This document shows, in pieces, positions 1 to 31,399 of a DNA stretch of 64,000 nt (position 1 is its first letter; each line of letters starts with the position of its first letter). The stretch is taken from positions 61,596,190-61,660,189 of the forward strand of contig CP141135.1 in assembly GCA_035236585.1 (NCBI GenBank). Direction: 5' to 3'. The notes beneath the pieces are model-generated. The model was not told the origin of the DNA. It worked only from the letters and a program-made list of their open reading frames with translations, and searched no databases. The position numbers and the translations under genes were made by a program. Origin of the DNA: Warburgia ugandensis. Lineage: Eukaryota; Streptophyta; Magnoliopsida; Canellales; Canellaceae.

Positions 1-454
1 AATAAGTTTTCTAAATTCTCTTCAGTTCTCTTCTAATGTCATTCTGCCATATTGGAACTTGCCTAATTAAGGTTTGAGGAGGATCTTCTGGAGTTACTTA
101 TGATGGCCCACACAAGGCTTTGAAGTATCCTTGAAATGGTTTGTGAGTGATTGCATAAGTAGTCTATGGTTTAGAGAGCGGAGGTAAATAACTCTTTAAA
201 GAAAGTGTATTTATACATGCTCAAGTCATACTTGTTGTTCTTTCTACTCCATTTCCACTTTATCCCACAAAATTGTTCAGCACTTTTACCCAGAGGGTCT
301 ATCCTTAAAATGTTCCTATTTCAAGTTAATAAAAGTCCACCGAGCTAGGATACAATGTCCCTATAGCTTTCCTCTTTTACCATGGCAAGATTAATTTTCG
401 TTAAGAGGAGTCGTTCTTCTGATTTCTTTGGCTTTGGATGATTATTAGTCGCAG

Positions 455-1084
455 ATTTGATAAGTCTGGAATTTGAAAAATGTGTTTTCAGTTACAGACA
501 CATGAACAATTGAAAACTTGGTTTAAGCACGATTTAAAGTTATTGAGTAAAAATAACACTTTTTCGATGTTTGAATAATCCAATCTTGCCAATGTTTAGG
601 ATTATAAGACATTGCGAGTAAAAGAAGATGAAAGGGTATGACCGACCAATGGTGTGGCCTACCATAGTAAAGTGTGGGTGGTGTATGAAAACTTTTGTCC
701 AGTCTCATAGGACAGCGTTACGCTTCTAGTTGAATGTACTTTCAGTGTTCAAATGCGAACCATTTATCGTTTATTATTTTTAGCTATCAAAGTTTGAGTA
801 ATAAAACTATTTTAGCCTGATATTTTGGCCATTGGTTGTTTAATTGGTAGATGAGTCTGGAATTTGAAAAATGTGCTTTAGTCACTCAGACTTGGATGGT
901 GTTTGAAGTATAGTCTAAATTCAATTATTAAAAATGATACTTTTTGAATGTTAGAATCATTCAATCATGCCAATGTTTAGGATATAAGATTTTGAGAGCT
1001 AGCGAAATAGAGTGAACAGGTCTGATCAACCACAGATGTAGCCCACCATGTTAAAGTGTGGTTAATGTATGGAAACTTGTGTCC
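455..1084. repeat. Diverged tandem duplication, two copies about 390 bp apart
   Basis: Copy one (about 455-710) and copy two (about 848-1084) share phrases in order: gtctggaatttgaaaaatgtg, then ccaatgtttaggat, then a stretch around aaagtgtgg and a gaaact...gtcct ending. Substitutions and small indels separate them, so the duplication is not recent. No terminal structure or coding capacity is visible. Confidence 0.65.
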
Positions 1085-1168
1085 TATCTATGATGTAAAG
1101 TGTCGGTAGACCCAAATGGCCTGCGTATGAAACCACTTCTCTATTGAACACCCATAAGCCATTGTATT

Positions 1169-1252
1169 TTGGACCCTTTTACGGTTGTAAAATAGACGAT
1201 TTTTAGCCAACTTTATATTATGCCAGCTATTTTACAACTATAAAAGGTCCAA
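1169..1252. mobile_element. MITE-like hairpin element
   Basis: Arms 1169-1195 and 1227-1252 are near-perfect inverted complements of about 26 bp (ttggacc...gttgtaaaatag) around a loop of about 31 bp. The size and AT content suggest a small fold-back element or MITE remnant; no clear target-site duplication was found. Confidence 0.45.
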
Positions 1253-1335
1253 TAAACAAGGTCTTGTAGGCATCCGATAAAGGATATGTTTCAATAGGCT
1301 CAATCAGATGAACAGCTTTGATCTTTTTTCATTGC

Positions 1336-1336
<1 letters not shown>

Positions 1337-1370
<34 letters not shown>
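1337..1370. repeat. (AC)n microsatellite
   Basis: Seventeen uninterrupted AC dinucleotides followed by a short CT-rich tract. Confidence 0.95.
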
Positions 1371-1372
<2 letters not shown>

Positions 1373-2125
1373 TCTCTCTTAATTATCTAATGCAATCAGT
1401 TTCATCACAGTTGCATAGTAGGTATTCTTAAAAGTGAGTGGTGTGCCTATTTCTTTGTAAGGGAATTAGATATCCAAACCGTTCATGTAATTTGCCTTAT
1501 GCCAATAGCCTATATACGAAAATTTTTCTGTGTTACATATCTCTAAGTTTCTTGTTTTTTGGATGTTTTAAAGGGAAGAAATGGGTGGCGTTAACACAGC
1601 CCAGAAAGAGTATATCATCCTTTTTTTAGCTTCAACACGTCCAAAGTGAAAGACTTGATGATATGCAATATATAAAATTTTCCACACGTAAACCATCTAG
1701 ACTGAGGTAAATCAGATGAACATTTCGGATACTCTCCATGATTATTTTTTCAATACAACTCTCCCTCTTTCTTTGGTCCTATAACTTGAGCAACAAGGTG
1801 ATTGAGTTACTCCAAAGATCGTGAGAAAGAAGATGTTTTAAGTCATTTTAAAGATGAAAGCTTTTAATACTTAGGCTGTCTAAAGAAAGGATTGGATACT
1901 ACTAAAAACAAAACAAGAAGGCCAAAAACTCATTTTGCAATGCACTTACAAAACCTTACCGAGATCGATTGCATGGCCTTTTAGAAAATCCCAAAAATTT
2001 ATTCTTCCTAATTTAGCAAATTTATTAATTTATCATGTTGGCCCAAGTTTAGACCAGACACTTTGTATAAGCTTATTGATGAGATATGTTTGGCTTAAGA
2101 TCTCTGCAGCGGCACTTATACCTGT

Positions 2126-2131
2126 TTTATT
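2126..2131 (-). terminator. Candidate poly(A) signal of COG2
   Basis: AATAAA on the minus strand, about 330 nt past the COG2 stop codon. The distance fits a plant 3' UTR, but the hexamer is common in AT-rich sequence, so this is only a candidate. Confidence 0.3.
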
Positions 2132-2463
2132 ATTGCCATTGTAGAATATGGCGGTGATAAATGGTCATTGATCTGGTAGAACAGAAGGTAGAAAATGTTC
2201 CTGCGGTAAACAAATAAACCCAGGCCTCTTAAGGTAAGGAGAATCTCCATGGTGGTTCGCTAACAATTACCATCTGCCGGACATGATTAAATGGTTAACA
2301 CCGCATATTAGCTGTAAAAACTCATGTCATATTTTCCTTGTCTTTTTCTTTTCCTTAATAAAGCGGAAATCTTAGAGACTTGTGATAGAATGAATGTATA
2401 TGAAAACAATGCAAACAACGGCAATGACACTCAAACTTGCAGCTGCTTGCTTGGCGGGTCGTT

Positions 2464-21578
<19,115 letters not shown>

Positions 21579-21717
21579 TATTGGTGGTTTTTCCGTTTGT
21601 GCTTGTATTGTTCTAAGTTGCAGAGGGTTGATTATGAAGGTGGGCAAGAGGAGGCGCCCGTGGATGGGGATTTTAGTACGGGACCGCTAAGGTGCGCGGG
21701 GGGTCCTGGAACATGAA

Positions 21718-21755
<38 letters not shown>
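21718..21755 (-). promoter_or_regulatory. CT-rich tract (Y-patch-like) upstream of COG2 start
   Basis: 38 bp of (GA)n on the plus strand, read as (CT)n on the COG2 strand, about 140 nt upstream of the start codon. Pyrimidine patches and CT repeats are common in plant core promoters and 5' UTRs. A regulatory role is inferred from position only. Confidence 0.4.
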
Positions 21756-21757
<2 letters not shown>

Positions 21758-22417
21758 TGAACTCTCTTGCAGGAGCATGGGGCCCATGAGATAACGATTG
21801 TCCCCACTTTTGGTTGATAAGTCCAAACATCAAAGATGGATGGATTAGTCGACAATCGGATCTGAATGGATCTACTTTTGATCACAAAAGAAATGGACGT
21901 TTAGATACATTTTATAAACACTGGTCCACCTCGAACAATAAAAAACATCTGTTACTCTTTTCAAACCCCAGTAGGAGTAGACGCCCTTAAGCATAATAAC
22001 ACTGCTTTTTCTAAATTATGATATTTAATTTAATTTTTTTTATAAATCTAAATAAATTTTCATGTAGGGAATGACTTAGATAGGCTAGAAATAAAGACTA
22101 TTTATTTTTACTTAATTTTTAAAAGAATTAAAAGAAGTGATTAGCATTAAATGCATTGATTTCTCATATGTTATCTAATTTTTGTATGCTATATACTATG
22201 AATGAGTCAGATCTTCTAAGAAGTATCTCATAGGGTTAGCGTTTGCTTCTTGGAAAGCTTAAGAGCATCTACTCGTACTGGGATTCTATTCTGAAGAAGT
22301 ATCACTTACACGTTCATTTTACAACTCAAGAAAACAATGGACATGACCATCCAATTGGGTAGATAGTCAACCAGGTTATGCTTATGTTAATTACTTTAAT
22401 TGATATTTAGATTTGGA

Positions 22418-22420
<3 letters not shown>

Positions 22421-22458
<38 letters not shown>
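22421..22458. repeat. (TA)n microsatellite
   Basis: About 19 TA dinucleotides. Confidence 0.95.
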
Positions 22459-22459
<1 letters not shown>

Positions 22460-23847
22460 CCAAGTGGACTTTTTTTTAGTAGATGATCCAGGAAATTTGG
22501 CATGAGAAGGCAATACATTTATGAATGATCAAGATCTTTATCTCATGTGATGAAGTTTCACTTTGTACACATAAGTTATTGCAGGAATTGCTGCAAGCCA
22601 AATATTAAATATCTCATATTCTAAAATTACTAAAATCTCTTTCTCTCTAACCTTTCTTATTTAGCTTCTAATTCTTGTTCAAGGCTCACCTCATACTATA
22701 ATCTTATATACTATTAGTTGAATAAGTGGAACCTGATGGGTCATTAACTGTTGCCTTATTTTTCTCTTAGCCTTTTCAACTTTGTTGTCAAACTTTTCTT
22801 GCTTTTAATTCTAATTCAGTACTCTTCTTATGTTTTTATATATTATTAGTTAAATAAGTAGACTCTTTAAGAGTTATTAAGTTCTCTCTCTCTCTCATCT
22901 TCTTCCATAAAGAAAACAGTAGTCCAAATTCATCTCCCTCAAAAACATGGTTTTTATGACGCAAGAACCATCCAATGCTCATGATTTTTTGTTGGTCACC
23001 TACTGAAAGTCAAAGTAGTGAGATGAAGGGGTCAATCATCCAAAGGTATTTAATTTCCTATCCCAAAACCATGTTTTGGGAGTTGAATTTAGACCATCAT
23101 TTGTAGAAGTTCTTAATTATGTGTTTCTTGATATAGAAAGTGCCGTGTTTCAGATGCTAGAATTATTTCATCAGCATGCTATTTGAACTATTAGTTATCC
23201 AAAGCCAAAGCAGCAAGATGAATAGGTTGGATCATCCAAAGGTAAGCCTCTTTCAGGGAAATATAGGATGGTCTATACAGGAGCTTAACGTGCAACATGC
23301 GATATAACCAAGGAATCCATGAGTGCGTGATGTTTCATGTGAGAGAGAGAGAGATTTCAATTGAAACTTTTCTACTTGCATTTTAAAATTTACCAGTTGT
23401 ATAGCATGGTTCCAATGGAAAGCCATCCATGCTGAGGTTGCGTCTAAAATTTAAATTTAACGACACCTGGTATTTTCAAACTTATCTTAAAATGTGAAGA
23501 GTCGTTTTGATATTTGTTAAATTGTATGGGTATTTGATATGATTCAAAAGACCGCTTGCAAATAGAAGGAAAATAAAGAAACAAAGCCTGTAGGCCTATT
23601 GATGTTGATCTAGCCCACAGACATATGTTGCATTTCTTCTTCTTCTTTGCCTCTTTTTTTTTTTAACTTAGTACAAACAAAGAATCACAATCACCCACAC
23701 GCACTCTCCTAAATGTAATATCCCGGCCAAAGGTGAACGCCACAACTTGAATCTGCCAGCTATTCCAGGGGAGAGGCCAAGATGTTTTCACTTTGCCACC
23801 AAAGCGCTAGACATTCTAACCAGAAGGACATAACCAAAGAATACATT

Positions 23848-25258
23848 CTATGTGCTAACAATTGATACCGGCAAATCTGTGTCGGCACCAACTGTGTTTG
23901 ATTCAGTCTCGAGTGTTGGTTTGTTGGTCTTCTTGTAAGATCCATAGAAGTAAGAGGCGAAACCCCAGAGGCATAGGGCTAGAGCCAGGCCCTTCTCTCC
24001 AGTAAAAGTCTCTTGGAAGAAAATGACACCAGCAACCTCTGTTAGAGGGAGCAAAGCAGCAGCCACAACGCCAGCGAAGAGTGATGAAGTGCAGAATATG
24101 AGGCCCAAGCTCCCAACGTACAACAGTTGGAACACCACCGCTGTCGAAACAAGCACGATGTAATAGTTGGCCTCTCCAATCCCAAACTCCGTCGCCTCTT
24201 TTGGAATAGCCTGCATAAAATGATACATGGCCACAAGTATTTAGTGCATGCAACATTTGTAAAGTCTCTCTCTCTCTCTCTCTCTCTGAACTCACGCACA
24301 CACGGATATATAAAAGGCAGTTCAGGTCCACCAAACTCCTAAGTATGCAGAGTCCGAGAAAGGGGCAGACCACAAAGGTCAGTAGTATGCAGCTTTATTT
24401 TGGTTTTTACAAGAGGATACATACATGTATATAAATAGACACATACAGAAGAAGAATGAAAGCAAAATTTTTGTGCTTGCTTACCTCAAAATCTTTGTTA
24501 ATCAGCATACCAACAGTGCTGAAAACTGTGGCAGATATGGTAAGGCCAACCTGAAATTGCATCACCACACTGGGGGTTATAGCTTTGGTAGCCTTTGAAT
24601 AAATAAGCTCGATCCAAGGCAAGGAGAGTCCTAAAACTGCAGCTGCTCCAAGAGTCAAGATAAAACCCAACAAATACTGGGCAGTAGAAACACTAGATGA
24701 CGTGTCACTGCTCTTCCCAATCCCTAACAATATGGCCCCAAGGGTCATCAACACCACAGCATTGATGGAGTAATGGTTAAATTTCTGCCTAACAATCAGA
24801 AATGCGAAAAATGCAGTGAAAGCAAGCTGAGTTGAGAAGAGTAAGGAGGAGGTAGAGACAGGAAGGTATGATGCCCCTTCTGAATACATGAAGTTATCTA
24901 CCCCTATAGCGAGGCCCACCACTATACTTGAGATTAGGAGCTTGGGCTCCGCCAAGAACGAGATCCCCCGGCTGCGATCCCGCCCATAGAGGATCAATAG
25001 GGGAATGAGGAGGATGGGGAATCCAGCTGTTTGTAAACAGCTACATAACCATTTTCTACTTCCTCCTTGCAGGTAATAGAGCCTCAGAAGCAAGGGCCCG
25101 CCAATGGTTCCCACCGCTAAGAAAGTGCTATTTAGCAAGACAAGCCACCAATTGATCTTGCTCTTTTTAGTCTCTTCTGGTAGCTTGTCTTGGCCGTTTG
25201 CAATGAGAGGAGTCTCCATCTGTTCTCCTGCTTCCATAGTATCTACGTCGATTGCCAT
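23848..25258 (-). CDS. Purine permease family transporter, PUP10/11-like (gene A)
   Basis: Two exons, 25258-24485 and 24210-23848, joined at a GT-AG intron of 274 bp with intact phase; 378 residues. PUP proteins are plasma-membrane transporters of the drug/metabolite superfamily that import purines, cytokinins or related bases (family knowledge); the substrate here is unknown. A hydrophilic N-terminus of about 34 residues precedes a series of hydrophobic helices. PUP hallmarks: GGPLLLRLYYLQGGSRKW (residues 53-70), DNFMYSEGASYLPVSTSSLL (121-140), STQLAFTAFFAF (142-153), and in exon 2 GSLGLIFCTSSLFAG and ALCLWGFASYFYGSYK. The ATG at 25258 matches the start of gene B (both MAID); an upstream in-frame ATG at 25363 precedes the candidate TATA box and is unlikely. 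The intron holds a SINE fragment and a CT tract. It is a tandem paralog of the gene at 31400-33105. Confidence 0.93.
24326..24405 (-). mobile_element. Au-like SINE 3' fragment in the PUP-A intron
   Basis: The reverse complement reads gctgcatactactgaccttt, gtggtctgccccttt, then gcatacttaggag, matching the middle and 3' part of the SINE family. It fills a large part of the 274-bp intron and lies on the same strand as the gene. Confidence 0.75.
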
Positions 25259-25308
25259 AGCTTTCTCACTTTCTTGTTTCCTTTTTGTTTCGTCAATTTG
25301 CTGGGCAG

Positions 25309-25315
25309 ATTTATA
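25309..25315 (-). promoter_or_regulatory. Candidate TATA box of PUP gene A
   Basis: TATAAAT on the minus strand about 50 nt upstream of the ATG. The spacing would leave a very short 5' UTR. The paralog has the same heptamer upstream, which supports it. Confidence 0.45.
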
Positions 25316-28300
25316 AGGTTGCCCTTTGATTCCTGGGAGGAAATTTGATAGAAAGAGCAGCACTTACAACTACTAGTCCAACCCATTTCATCGTCGGCCA
25401 CCCTTGACCGGGGATCACGTCTTGAATTGATTATAGAAACAAGTATGATAGAGACAGTTTTAGCCAAATCACAGCGATCATAATTAATTAGTCTGCTTGA
25501 GTTAAGCGTTTCTGTTCCGCACCCGGAATTGTTCAGTACCATTGATTTCTTGTGTAATAGATCGGGGTCTCATCCCATCTGTAATTTTGAGGCACCAAAA
25601 TAATCAACGTCGTAGTGACAACCAAGACTATCTTGTCAAGGTTGGGTCTAGAATCATCCAAAGAGGGTGGAAGGGGCGGAGGCGGTGGGGGGACGGACTC
25701 GTGATTTTCTTTTCTATACATCGGGAAGGACTTGTTGCCTGCAACATTTTCCGACACTAGATGCCATTCGATGCCCAGCCTCCGGAACCTGGTTACCCGG
25801 GTGAGGCGTGAGTGGTGACTCCTAACGCCACTTCCTTGCAAGGCTTGGATACGTAAATTTTAAATTATAAAAGCGCAAGGACAAGTTTCTCACGCGGCTG
25901 AACCCCCGTCTTTTTTTAAGTGTATAGCTAACTTTCACCGAAAAAATAGAGGATAAATTATCTAATGGCGTCAAACTTTTTAATTTAGCTGGCGTCATTT
26001 CCAGCAAGGTGAATGACGTAGATCAAAAAAGGAGGCAAGAAGGGACAAGTGCACTTATTCTACGTAAGATTCAAATGTGTACTTGATTTTTATGCCTCTC
26101 CAGATAAAAAAAAAAAGAGTTCATGTTTTATAAGAAATCAAGGCATTTGGATAATCTAACCATTTAGTTTAGGTCATTGAGAAAATGGATGGTTGTGATT
26201 TTGAGCAAAAGTAACACGGGTAAAAAAATCCAATAGGCTTAAAATTTGATCTTCGGCCTATAAGCCATTCCAACCATTGATGACATTCATGTAAAAAATG
26301 ACATGGACTCTTATGGTAACTCTATCCAAAAATATGTGCCATAAAAATACGATACATGTAACAACAACAATGGACGCTTCCCCTTCTTCCTAAGAGAGAT
26401 AGCTCTTGAGTGTGAGAAGAAGTTTATGCCCTTCCTTTTCATACATAATTTCTTTTTTTAACACCAAAGGTATACATGCTCTTAAGCATTAAAAGTCATT
26501 GCATTTGTGTGTTCCTAACCACTTGTTTTTGGCCTTTATAAAAATCAATAAAAAAAAATGAATGGATCTATTTTCTGCTCATGAAAAATATAGGCTAAGA
26601 GCATCCAATGAACATGAAATTTGATCTATAACTTGTCTAAGCTATTTTAAACATGAGAAATGGATTATATTTACATAATAAAAAAATTTCATGCATTAAA
26701 AATAGGGTGTGAACTCCTTGTCAAAAGTGTACGCTTACTGGGATTCATAGTTCTGAAACTCTCGAGTCGCAATGACAATATTTCATTTGTGTGGGTATAT
26801 TGAACTCAAGACCTTGCAAACAACTATCCACGCCTTCACCAACTTGAGTAAGTAGTTGTTGATTCATACAAGGGAAATTTTTGAACTATGAAAAAGTATA
26901 GTTTAGTCCCTACAATTACAGGTCTATTGCACTTTATCCTTTAAATTATTGTTATAGATTAGTCCTCAACTACTGAATAATTTTGCACTGCAAGTCCTTA
27001 TGTCTTGCTTTTGTCAATTTTTTAAATAAATATATACAAACATCTTGAATAGGCTCCACTTTTAATATTTTAATATTTTGTTTTAGGGTTTTTCTCTTTT
27101 ATTTCTTTTTACAAATTGTATAGAGAGAAACGTGAAAAAAAAAAAGAAGTTTAGAGACTAAGCTATTGTTCATGAATAGTTTTGCACCTTGTTGGAGAAG
27201 ACGATTGAAGCTTTTCACATGTAAGACTCAAAAGCCCATGTAATGCACTTTTTCATGGAGTTTTTAATTTTAATTTTTAGATCTAGAACCTTCAGGTCCT
27301 CATTCACAAATCTTAAAAGTTTGGATGATTTTTAGTGAGAAATGAATTCAAATGTAGTCGGAGAAGATTACTAGCGTTTTCCTCCAACAAGATTGAGAAT
27401 CTTTATATGATGCCTTTTGTCTTAGAGTTTTGAGAAATGGTTTTTACATGTGGAATCCAAATGTCCTAGCCCCACAAACCCTTAATTTTTTAATGATTTT
27501 AAGGAAGGAATTTGAAGCTTTGCTAAAAAAGGATTGCCATATTTCATGGCTGACAAATTTAAAAGACTTGATTTTAACCTTTTTTCTTTGATTTTTAAAA
27601 TATTATTAAATCTATGTTCTAGTTGATTTATCTATTAAACTCTATACATGGAAAAGAATTTGTAAGAAATGGGTTTAGATTTTGGCTGAAAATGATAGCT
27701 AAAATTCACAATTGCCCAACTTTAGGAGAAGTAGAGAGAGACAAAGATACATAGCTATTCATCATCAACAGTTTAGTTTCTAAATTATTCTTTCCACTTT
27801 GTTTCTTGGATAATTAAAAAAAATTATTTTAAAATATATAATATACATTTTTGGGCCCATTCTAGACTTCTATCCACGTCCGTTGATGGGAGTAGGATGG
27901 AAAGACTTGTGGTGCAAAATTATTCAATAGTTGAGAGACTCATTTGCAAAAGAAAAAAAAAAAAGTTTAATAGACTAAAGAATGATAGGCCTATAGTTAG
28001 AGGACTAAATTGTACTTTCCTCTTTTAACTATAACCTAAAATTTAAATATTATTAGAATTTTCACAAAATTATTTCAAGTTACCCACTTTTCGATTCAAG
28101 TTAACTTGATCAACTTGGCTCACTTTCAAGTTGAGTTTTGAGTTTTTAGACAATGATCAAGACGCAAATTATCATGCAAATATCTTTGCATGTGGATCCT
28201 AGCAGCATGTGCAGTTTAAGTGGTATATAATGGGTTCCTCTAGACCATTAGATGGAGCAAGTTTTCCAAAAGAAGACTTTTAAGAGGCCTCTAAAATGGA

Positions 28301-31300
28301 CTTAACCTAGATAGGCCCCAGTTTGAGTGATCTAAATCGTTCATCATGTTCGGACCTCTTATTTAAGCTGTATACCAAAAATCATGTTCATCATAAGCTT
28401 CTAGCTGCTAGTTTCTTTCAACTGAAGAACTTCAACGATTTAAAAATAAAAAATGACATGCCTCAAACCATCCAATAGTTATGAAGTTGGGTACCGAGCC
28501 AATCTAAGGCAGCCAGAATATGAATATGATGAATGAGTCCGAACCTCAGAAGAGAGCCTATGTAGGTAGCGTCCATTTCCAGCCTTCTTTTCCACGTTTG
28601 GAAAGATTTTCCTTCAAAATAAGGAAATTACCTGGAATGTTCGTCTGGTTGCTCTTGGCAGTCAAAGCCACGAGGGGAAAACAAATCAAGGACGAAAATC
28701 TGACTTGTAGGTAGTAAATATCAGTCAATTCCTGCAACTTAGCTAGTACCGTTCCTCAGCAGAGAATTAAATTTCAAACTTTCTACGTATCAAACAAAAT
28801 CATACTACACAAACAAGAGATTAACAAGATCATTCAGCTTTGTCACTTTGTCCACATCAATCCGAGGGCTGGGAACGTGGATAGAACATGAATTTGAGTT
28901 GCAGATAAGCCATCGTTGTTCCACGTATAGATCAGTTTCTTGACTCCCAAATTTGGTCTTCCGAGAGTGACCGCCGCCTTCTTGTTTTCCAAGGAATTAA
29001 CGTGTGGGACTGTGTGCAAGTGGTGCAAAGAACTTAAACTATAAAATGGTCTTAATTTATTGTAGCAATTAACTCTTGCGTGTATGTTACAGTTCATAAT
29101 ATACAGTCAAAAGTTGATCACTTTCGCTTTCCCTTGGACACTGTCCAAGATCTTGCCTGAGTGGAATTCTCAATTATGTTTATTTTGTGCTTATGTCACG
29201 ATTTTCCTAGAAAAAAAAAGGAAAAAAAAGAATTTGACAGTAAGATGAGAGATCGCTTATCAGGAAATATGGCCTGCTACGGCAGTGGCGCTAGAAGGCT
29301 TTTCTTCTGCTTAGGTCACAGGTCACAAGTTCGAAGCGTTCATTGGTTATGATTATCATAAAAACCCGGCTTGCCTGAAAAAGGGAAAAAACTTATCAAA
29401 ATTTTTAATATAACTAGGTTAAAAACCTTTGACGTCACGGGTTTAAGGTATTGAAACAGCCTTTTACAAACTATAAGTAAGGCCGCGTACTATTAACCTT
29501 TGTGATCTCCTTTTTCTTCGAGTCCCCGCATACACAGGAGCTTTGTGCACCAGGACTGCCCTTTAAGAAGCTCTTCTAATACTACTGTACAAGAAGGCAT
29601 TTGCTCCCTATTAATAGCTATTTTAAGCTCTATTTGTTGGAATGATTAATTAACTCTAAGATGGCCAGAAATATAAATTATTAAGATCTTATACCCGTTG
29701 AAAGAAAACATGACGACCTCTACCGTCCAATCTATATAGGAGTGGTAATTCATTTTTTATTTATTTGAAACTTGTAAGGTTCTTTAATTTTTCTGTTTTT
29801 GAGCATCAACACCTTGCCTTGCGGCAACATGCGCATGCTATCCAACCAAAGGTTATGGGTTTAAGTTCACTTGCCACCACCTTTAGGAAAAGAAAGCGAA
29901 TATAGGAATAAATATGGAAGTTCCAACTTTCAAGTCTGATTATGTCTTTTGCTACTAAAACTCATTAGTCAACTTAAAATTTCATTAGAATGGACTCGAT
30001 TCACAAGTGAAATGAGGCAAATCACTAGTAACTTGATAGATGAGGAACACAAAAACAATACATCCCAGTTGTTCTGTTGAACAACCAATCTAGGGGAGGC
30101 TGAATAGGTCAGATCATTGAAAATTGAGGCCTAAATAGGAGAGTCACACTTAAAAAAACTCAGTCCAGATAGCATTTCTTAGAAAGAAAACTCTATCCCA
30201 CAATGTTCAATCATAATCTGGGCTCCTTGCCAAACAAAATTCTATCCAAAAAATCAAGGCCTAGAAACTATCAACTGTTAGGGCTTTCATGAAAGAACAA
30301 ATAAAGCCTCCTAGAAAAGAGGCAAGCATCATCCAATCATGATGGGATCGACTAGTAGCAATTGGCTAGACTCTTCCGTTCGGATTGCTTGGGTGGACAT
30401 TACAGTACTTCATTTTCAATTTCTTGCTCTTTTGTTTAGGTTATATGGTGAACGCGATTCTCTTATACTATTTACCAGTCACCAACACGTGCACATGCAT
30501 ATGTGAGATTAAGAAAATATATTTGTAACAATATTTTTTCATCTTTAGTTGTGGAAAATTAATTAGGGTAAAGGTAAAAGCAGGTCTTTCACTTTTACTA
30601 TTCTCCAAATATCCTTTCTCCTATTCTCAAAATGTCCTTTTGCCTATTGTCAAAATGCCCTACTACAAATTCCCAAAGTGCACGTCTCCATTTTCTTCTT
30701 TGTAAAGTATAGGAGTATTCCATATATTATATATAAAGCAAACATCCCCGCTTGTTAGATCCGTGGATAGTCTGCATAAGAGGTAATTCTTGTATATATA
30801 GTATAAGATAGATTCCTCAATCATACAAATTCGACTAACACAATCTCATAATTCATTTCTAGACATAAAATACAGCATCCCAATTAAGTAGCAAACAAAA
30901 AGAGACGAACCTATGTAGCAATTCAAAAAGAAGTAGCAAATAAAAAGAGACAAACCGACATGGGAATTCAATTCTCCCACTACAAAATCCTATTCTATCC
31001 GAATATTTCTAACAACTATTATTTCAATTTCACAATAAAAAAGAAAAGAAAAGAAAAAAGATATGGCTTTTTCTTCTTTCATTGTTACAACCAAAGTAGT
31101 ACAAAGGAAACACATAACACACACTTCCAGATCTATCCACCCCTTAATGAGTTGAAGGGTACGTCACCTTGAATGCTCAACCTAGCATCAACAAGAAGTG
31201 TGCCTCTTTTCACAAAACCATTGGGGCTTCTTGGCACTGGTATGGCTGCTTTAGCCTTAACCCACGTGTAACTATAAACAAGGCTCTCCTAAACAAAGAA

Positions 31301-31399
31301 AAATGAAAAACAAGTTGAAAGAAATACTTCTTGTTTGGCAAACATGGATACCATGTTAAGACAATTCATGCTTCCTATGTTTAATTTTGTCGATTAAAT
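25316..31399. other. Intergenic between PUP genes, about 6 kb
   Basis: No gene recognised. The sequence is AT-rich with short frames lacking homology. A SINE remnant lies at 29431-29566. The stretch near 29280-29345 also has tRNA-like phrases (ggtcacaagttcgaag) that may be another eroded SINE head. About 31150-31399 is probably the 3' region of PUP gene B. Confidence 0.65.
29431..29566 (+). mobile_element. Au-like SINE, 5'-truncated
   Basis: Starts within the B-box region (gtcacgggtttaagg) and continues through cagccttttacaaact, taaggccgcgtactatt and tacacaggagctttgtgcac to gactgcccttt. The A-box head is missing. Confidence 0.75.

Larger units (their letters stand above)
1..2463. other. Non-coding flank downstream of COG2
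   Basis: No gene is recognised. It holds a two-copy local duplication (455-1084), a small hairpin element (1169-1252), a CA microsatellite (1337-1370) and probably the COG2 3' UTR near 2100-2463. The short open frames lack homology I can recognise. Confidence 0.6.
21579..23847. other. Intergenic: COG2 promoter side and PUP-A 3' side
   Basis: No gene recognised. It contains the GA tract near the COG2 start (21718-21755), an AT microsatellite (22421-22458), and AT-rich sequence. COG2 promoter elements must lie in the low-coordinate part. Confidence 0.7.

Noticed and set aside
25533-25841. 102-codon minus-strand frame with a proline run upstream of PUP gene A
   Set aside because: Low-complexity translation with no homology; the PUP TATA candidate lies downstream of it and there is no splice link to the gene.
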